Assembly (NCBI GenBank): GCA_024235915.1
Contig: JACKLO010000008.1
Location: 512,204-576,203 of the forward strand
DNA from: Burkholderiaceae bacterium
GTDB taxonomy: Bacteria; Pseudomonadota; Gammaproteobacteria; Burkholderiales; Burkholderiaceae_C
Reading direction: 5' to 3'
DNA length: 64,000 nt
Position numbers and translations under genes: made by a program. Shown here in pieces: positions 61,388 to 64,000 of the stretch. A model generated the notes under the pieces. It did no database searches and was not told the DNA's origin. It saw only the letters and a program-made list of their open reading frames with translations. Each line of letters opens with the position of its first letter. Position 1 is the first letter of the stretch.

Positions 61388-62550
61388 ACGACCACCGACC
61401 GTCCGTCGTCCGGCGGCTGTGGCTGCTGCTCGCGCAGGTCACCACGGTAGCCGCCGGGATGCTGGTCGCCTGGCAGGCCTTCGGACCCGAGCCCGTCGCG
61501 CCGGCCCGCACCGATGTCGTGGCGCTGCGTGAAGCGCCCCATGCCGACGCGTCGGGGTCGGCACCGGCCGGCAGCGCAGTCGCCACGCGTCTCGAGACGG
61601 GCTTCCGCGCCGCGTCGGCCAAGGCCTCGGCCTCGGTGGTCAACATCTACACCCGCAAGACACCGCCGCGGCAGTTGCCGGGGTGGCTGCGCCCCTACGG
61701 CGGGTCGGACGACGAGGCGATCCAGGGCCAGTCCAGCCTCGGCTCGGGCGTGATCGTCGCCGCTCAGGGCTACATCCTGACCAACAACCACGTCGTCGAG
61801 GGTGCCGACGAGATCGCCGTGATGCTGCCCGGCGGCAAAGTGGCCGAGGCGCGTGTCGTCGGCACCGACCCAGAGACCGATCTCGCAGTGCTGCGTGTGG
61901 ACGCCCGGGGCCTGCAGCCGGTCACCTTCGCCGATCCGACCACCGTGCAGGTCGGCGACGTCGTGCTGGCCGTCGGCGATCCGTTCGGTGTCGGCCAGAC
62001 CGTGACGCAGGGCATCGTCAGCGCCACGGGCCGCAATCGGCTTGGCATCAACACCTTCGAGAACTTCATCCAGACCGATGCCGCGATCAACCCCGGCAAC
62101 TCGGGCGGTGCGCTGGTCGATACGTCCGGCCATCTGGTGGGCATCAACACGGCGATCTACTCGCGCAGCGGCGGATCGCAGGGCATCGGCTTCGCGATTC
62201 CGGTGAGCCTGGCGCGTCAGGTGATGGAGCAGATCATCAGCACAGGACGCGTCCGACGCGGCTGGCTCGGCGTCAGCGCGCGCGACGTCATCCACGAAGC
62301 GACCGGCGCAGCGGCTGGCGCGGCGCTCGTCGCCATCCAGCGCGGCGGCCCGGCCGAGCGCGCCGGGTTGCGCGCCGGCGACACCGTCGTCGCGATCAAC
62401 GGCAAGGAGATCGCCGACACCGCGGTGTTGATCAACGAAACGGCGGCCCTCGCGCCGGGGTCCAAGGCGCAGTTCAAGGTGCTGCGCGGGAACGAGACCA
62501 CGACGCTGGCCGTCGAGCTCGGCCAGCGCCCGGTCGCCCGCAAGCCGTGA
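61384..62550 (+). CDS. HtrA/DegS-type periplasmic serine protease
   Basis: A 388-residue protein with one N-terminal anchor (LWLLLAQVTTVAAGMLVAWQ), a trypsin-like domain with NNHVVEGADE (His), DPETDLAVLRVD (Asp) and NPGNSGGALVD (Ser), and a single PDZ domain (GGPAERAGLRAGDTVVAING). All catalytic residues are present. DegS has the same one-PDZ plan. It would degrade damaged periplasmic proteins or trigger an envelope stress response. Confidence 0.9.
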   Translation: MNDHRPSVVRRLWLLLAQVTTVAAGMLVAWQAFGPEPVAPARTDVVALREAPHADASGSAPAGSAVATRLETGFRAASAKASASVVNIYTRKTPPRQLPGWLRPYGGSDDEAIQGQSSLGSGVIVAAQGYILTNNHVVEGADEIAVMLPGGKVAEARVVGTDPETDLAVLRVDARGLQPVTFADPTTVQVGDVVLAVGDPFGVGQTVTQGIVSATGRNRLGINTFENFIQTDAAINPGNSGGALVDTSGHLVGINTAIYSRSGGSQGIGFAIPVSLARQVMEQIISTGRVRRGWLGVSARDVIHEATGAAAGAALVAIQRGGPAERAGLRAGDTVVAINGKEIADTAVLINETAALAPGSKAQFKVLRGNETTTLAVELGQRPVARKP

Positions 62551-62562
62551 TGCAGGCACCCG

Positions 62563-63177
62563 GTGTGGCGCGCTGCACTCGAGTCGGGGCTGATGCGCAC
62601 GCTGCTGCGGCGTGCGGACAGCCGTGCATTCCCGGCGGTGGTCGGCATCGTCGCGTTCGCTGCGACGCTGTCGATGTCCGTGCCCTTCGCGACCCTGCTG
62701 GTGGCGGCGGTGCTGATGGCGCCCCGGCGTTGGGTCGCGATCGCCCTGTGGTCGAGCCTCGGTGCTGCAGTGGGCGCGGCAATGCTGTACCTGGCGTTCC
62801 ATCACCTTGGCTGGGCCCGGCTGTTCGCCGCCTACCCCGACGTCGTCCGTTCATCCGCCTGGAGCGATGCGACCCGCTGGTTGTCCGCCTACGGCGTGGC
62901 AGCCCTGTTCGTCATCGCCGCCACGCCGCTGCCGTTGACCCCGGCGCTGATGTTCGCCGGCATCTCACGACTGCCCATCGCCGAGGTGGTCCTGGCGCTG
63001 TCGATCGGCAAGCTCGCGAAATACCTTCTGTATGCCTGGCTGGCATCGCGATTTCCGGAACGAGCGCTTCAGCGTGGCCGACGGCATGCCGACGCACTGC
63101 GGGCGATGCTGGCGCGCGCCAAGCCATCCACGCCGGCGCCGAAGGCCGGCGTCCCGCCTTCCAGGGAGGCACGGTGA
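62563..63177 (+). CDS. DedA/VTT-like small membrane protein
   Basis: A 204-residue membrane protein from GTG 62563 with several hydrophobic segments and the C-terminal motif YGVAALFVIAATPLPLTPAL followed by FAGISRLPIAEVVLALSIGK. This PLPLTPxL/GI...F...GK form is like SNARE-associated (VTT/DedA or YqaA) proteins, which may move lipids. It lies 12 bases after htrA. Confidence 0.68.
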   Translation: MWRAALESGLMRTLLRRADSRAFPAVVGIVAFAATLSMSVPFATLLVAAVLMAPRRWVAIALWSSLGAAVGAAMLYLAFHHLGWARLFAAYPDVVRSSAWSDATRWLSAYGVAALFVIAATPLPLTPALMFAGISRLPIAEVVLALSIGKLAKYLLYAWLASRFPERALQRGRRHADALRAMLARAKPSTPAPKAGVPPSREAR

Positions 63178-63235
63178 CGGCGGCTCCCTGGGCCCTGCTT
63201 CGAGCCGCCAACCCGGTGCTCCTGGAGGAACCCTG

Positions 63236-63907
63236 ATGTGCTTCTCCGCGCAGGCAAGCGTCACTGCCGGCTCCGTGTTGCTGATGGTCGGTGCAGCCAC
63301 CCTGCGCCGCGCGCGAGGTCGGGCGGAGCTCCCCTACGCGGGGATCCCGCTGCTCTTCGGCATTCAGCAACTGCTCGAAGGCGCACTCTGGCTCACGTTC
63401 CCGGACCGCGCGCCGCTGCTCAACACGGTCCTGACCCACGCCTACTCGTTCTTTTCGCATGTGCTGTGGCCGATCTACGTGCCTCTGGCTGCGCTGGCGC
63501 TGGAAACCGTACCCTGGCGACGACGGGTCCTGATCGGCATTGCGCTGGCGGGAGGCGCCGTGGGGCTGTACCTGCTGGCCACGCTGCTCACGCAGCCGAT
63601 CGTGGCCAGCGTGGTCGGCCGGCACATCGCCTACGAGTCGCCGCACTTCTACGCGCTGGCGGCGATGGCGCTCTACCTGCTGGGCACCTGCGCGAGCCTG
63701 ATGTTCTCCAGCCACTCGCGAGTGGTTGCCTTCGGCGTGGCCGCATTCGCATCCGCGGTGGTCGCCTACGCCTTCTATGCCACCTGGTTCATCTCGGTGT
63801 GGTGCTTCTTCGCCGGGGCGCTCAGCGTCGTCGTCCTCCTGTACTTCACGGGTCCGCGCCGGCACGCGCAGTTCGGCGGCGCGACGCCGGGTTCAGGAGC
63901 ACCATGA
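63236..63907 (+). CDS. DUF6629-like membrane protein
   Basis: A 223-residue protein with about seven membrane helices: MCFSAQASVTAGSVLLMVGA, YAGIPLLFGIQQLLEGALWL, and WFISVWCFFAGALSVVVLLY. The start MCFSAxAS...FG(I/L)QQ..EG..W is the DUF6629 pattern. It has a GGAGGA site and ends in overlap with the next gene (ATGA). Function unknown. Confidence 0.75.
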   Translation: MCFSAQASVTAGSVLLMVGAATLRRARGRAELPYAGIPLLFGIQQLLEGALWLTFPDRAPLLNTVLTHAYSFFSHVLWPIYVPLAALALETVPWRRRVLIGIALAGGAVGLYLLATLLTQPIVASVVGRHIAYESPHFYALAAMALYLLGTCASLMFSSHSRVVAFGVAAFASAVVAYAFYATWFISVWCFFAGALSVVVLLYFTGPRRHAQFGGATPGSGAP

Positions 63908-64000
63908 AGGACACCAAGAGGGGTTTCACCCCCGCGCTCGGCTTTCACGCGCTGACACCGCTTTACGACCGCGTGGTCGCGATGACGACCCGCGAGCGGA
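63904..64000 (+). CDS. SAM-dependent methyltransferase, N-terminal fragment
   Basis: Only 32 codons are in the window: MKDTKRGFTPALGFHALTPL then YDRVVAMTTRER. The lead LGFHxLTPLYDxVVxxTTRE is typical of class I methyltransferases of the UbiE type, which modify small molecules. It overlaps the previous gene by four bases. The family is inferred from a short piece. Confidence 0.6.
   Translation, partial: MKDTKRGFTPALGFHALTPLYDRVVAMTTRER

Overview
The window is high-GC DNA from a proteobacterium, most likely a betaproteobacterium of the Burkholderiales. This rests on the Burkholderia-type porin, the CopA/CopB/CopRS copper genes, Cd/Pb-type cadR-cadA, a DUF4148-like small protein, and an accessory stress cluster with FtsH, DUF3141, PPK2 and AMP phosphorylase. 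No rRNA, tRNA, CRISPR array, transposase or integrase was seen. Taxonomy is an inference from gene content.

Region 1 (1-5.6 kb) is a heavy-metal block on the minus strand. CadR faces a MerR-type promoter that drives cadA, a transglutaminase-like gene, a CzcI-like gene, a TolC/CzcC outer-membrane factor and the start of an RND adaptor that runs off the window. Region 2 (5.7-14.6 kb) looks like an accessory module of an integrative/conjugative element or plasmid. It has a CoiA-like nuclease candidate, RadC, a DUF5983-like gene and many short unknown genes with strong ribosome binding sites, plus a 23-bp direct repeat and hairpins in the long leaders. Region 3 (14.7-24.8 kb) is copper detoxification: a periplasmic protein, CopZ-like chaperone, cytochrome c, CopS/CopR, CopA (with an apparent one-base frameshift), CopB, a cupredoxin, a second sensor pair and a DUF4198 protein.

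Region 4 (24.8-31.3 kb) holds a degenerate response regulator coupled to a Sel1-like repeat protein, then a porin flanked on both sides by a convergent merR plus DUF4148-like pair. The left pair is decayed and the right pair intact, which suggests an inverted duplication. Region 5 (31.3-41.2 kb) contains two transcription units, each preceded by a paralogous small NACxLQ exported protein and by an almost identical mer-type operator. The first unit carries a Met/His-rich protein, DUF302, SHOCT and DUF2933 proteins, a copper P1B-ATPase, YHS-type proteins, a cytochrome c and a beta-propeller. The second carries an outer-membrane protein and two cytochromes c. A MerR homologue lacking one of the three mercury-binding cysteines is the obvious candidate regulator.

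Region 6 (41.2-64 kb) is a long, tightly packed plus-strand stress and energy island: NhaA, a DUF3141 PhaC-like hydrolase, FabI, an acetate kinase-PduL fusion, thiolase, FtsH, an MFS transporter, a CBS-BON protein, an orphan Rieske protein, PPK2, an ICMT-like methyltransferase, LemA with two TPM-domain proteins, a beta-CASP RNase, AMP phosphorylase, PRPP synthetase, HtrA, membrane proteins and the start of a methyltransferase. Together these suggest ATP generation by acetyl-CoA and polyphosphate routes, RNA/nucleotide salvage, and membrane and periplasmic protein quality control. The link to energy-limited or low-oxygen survival is inference.
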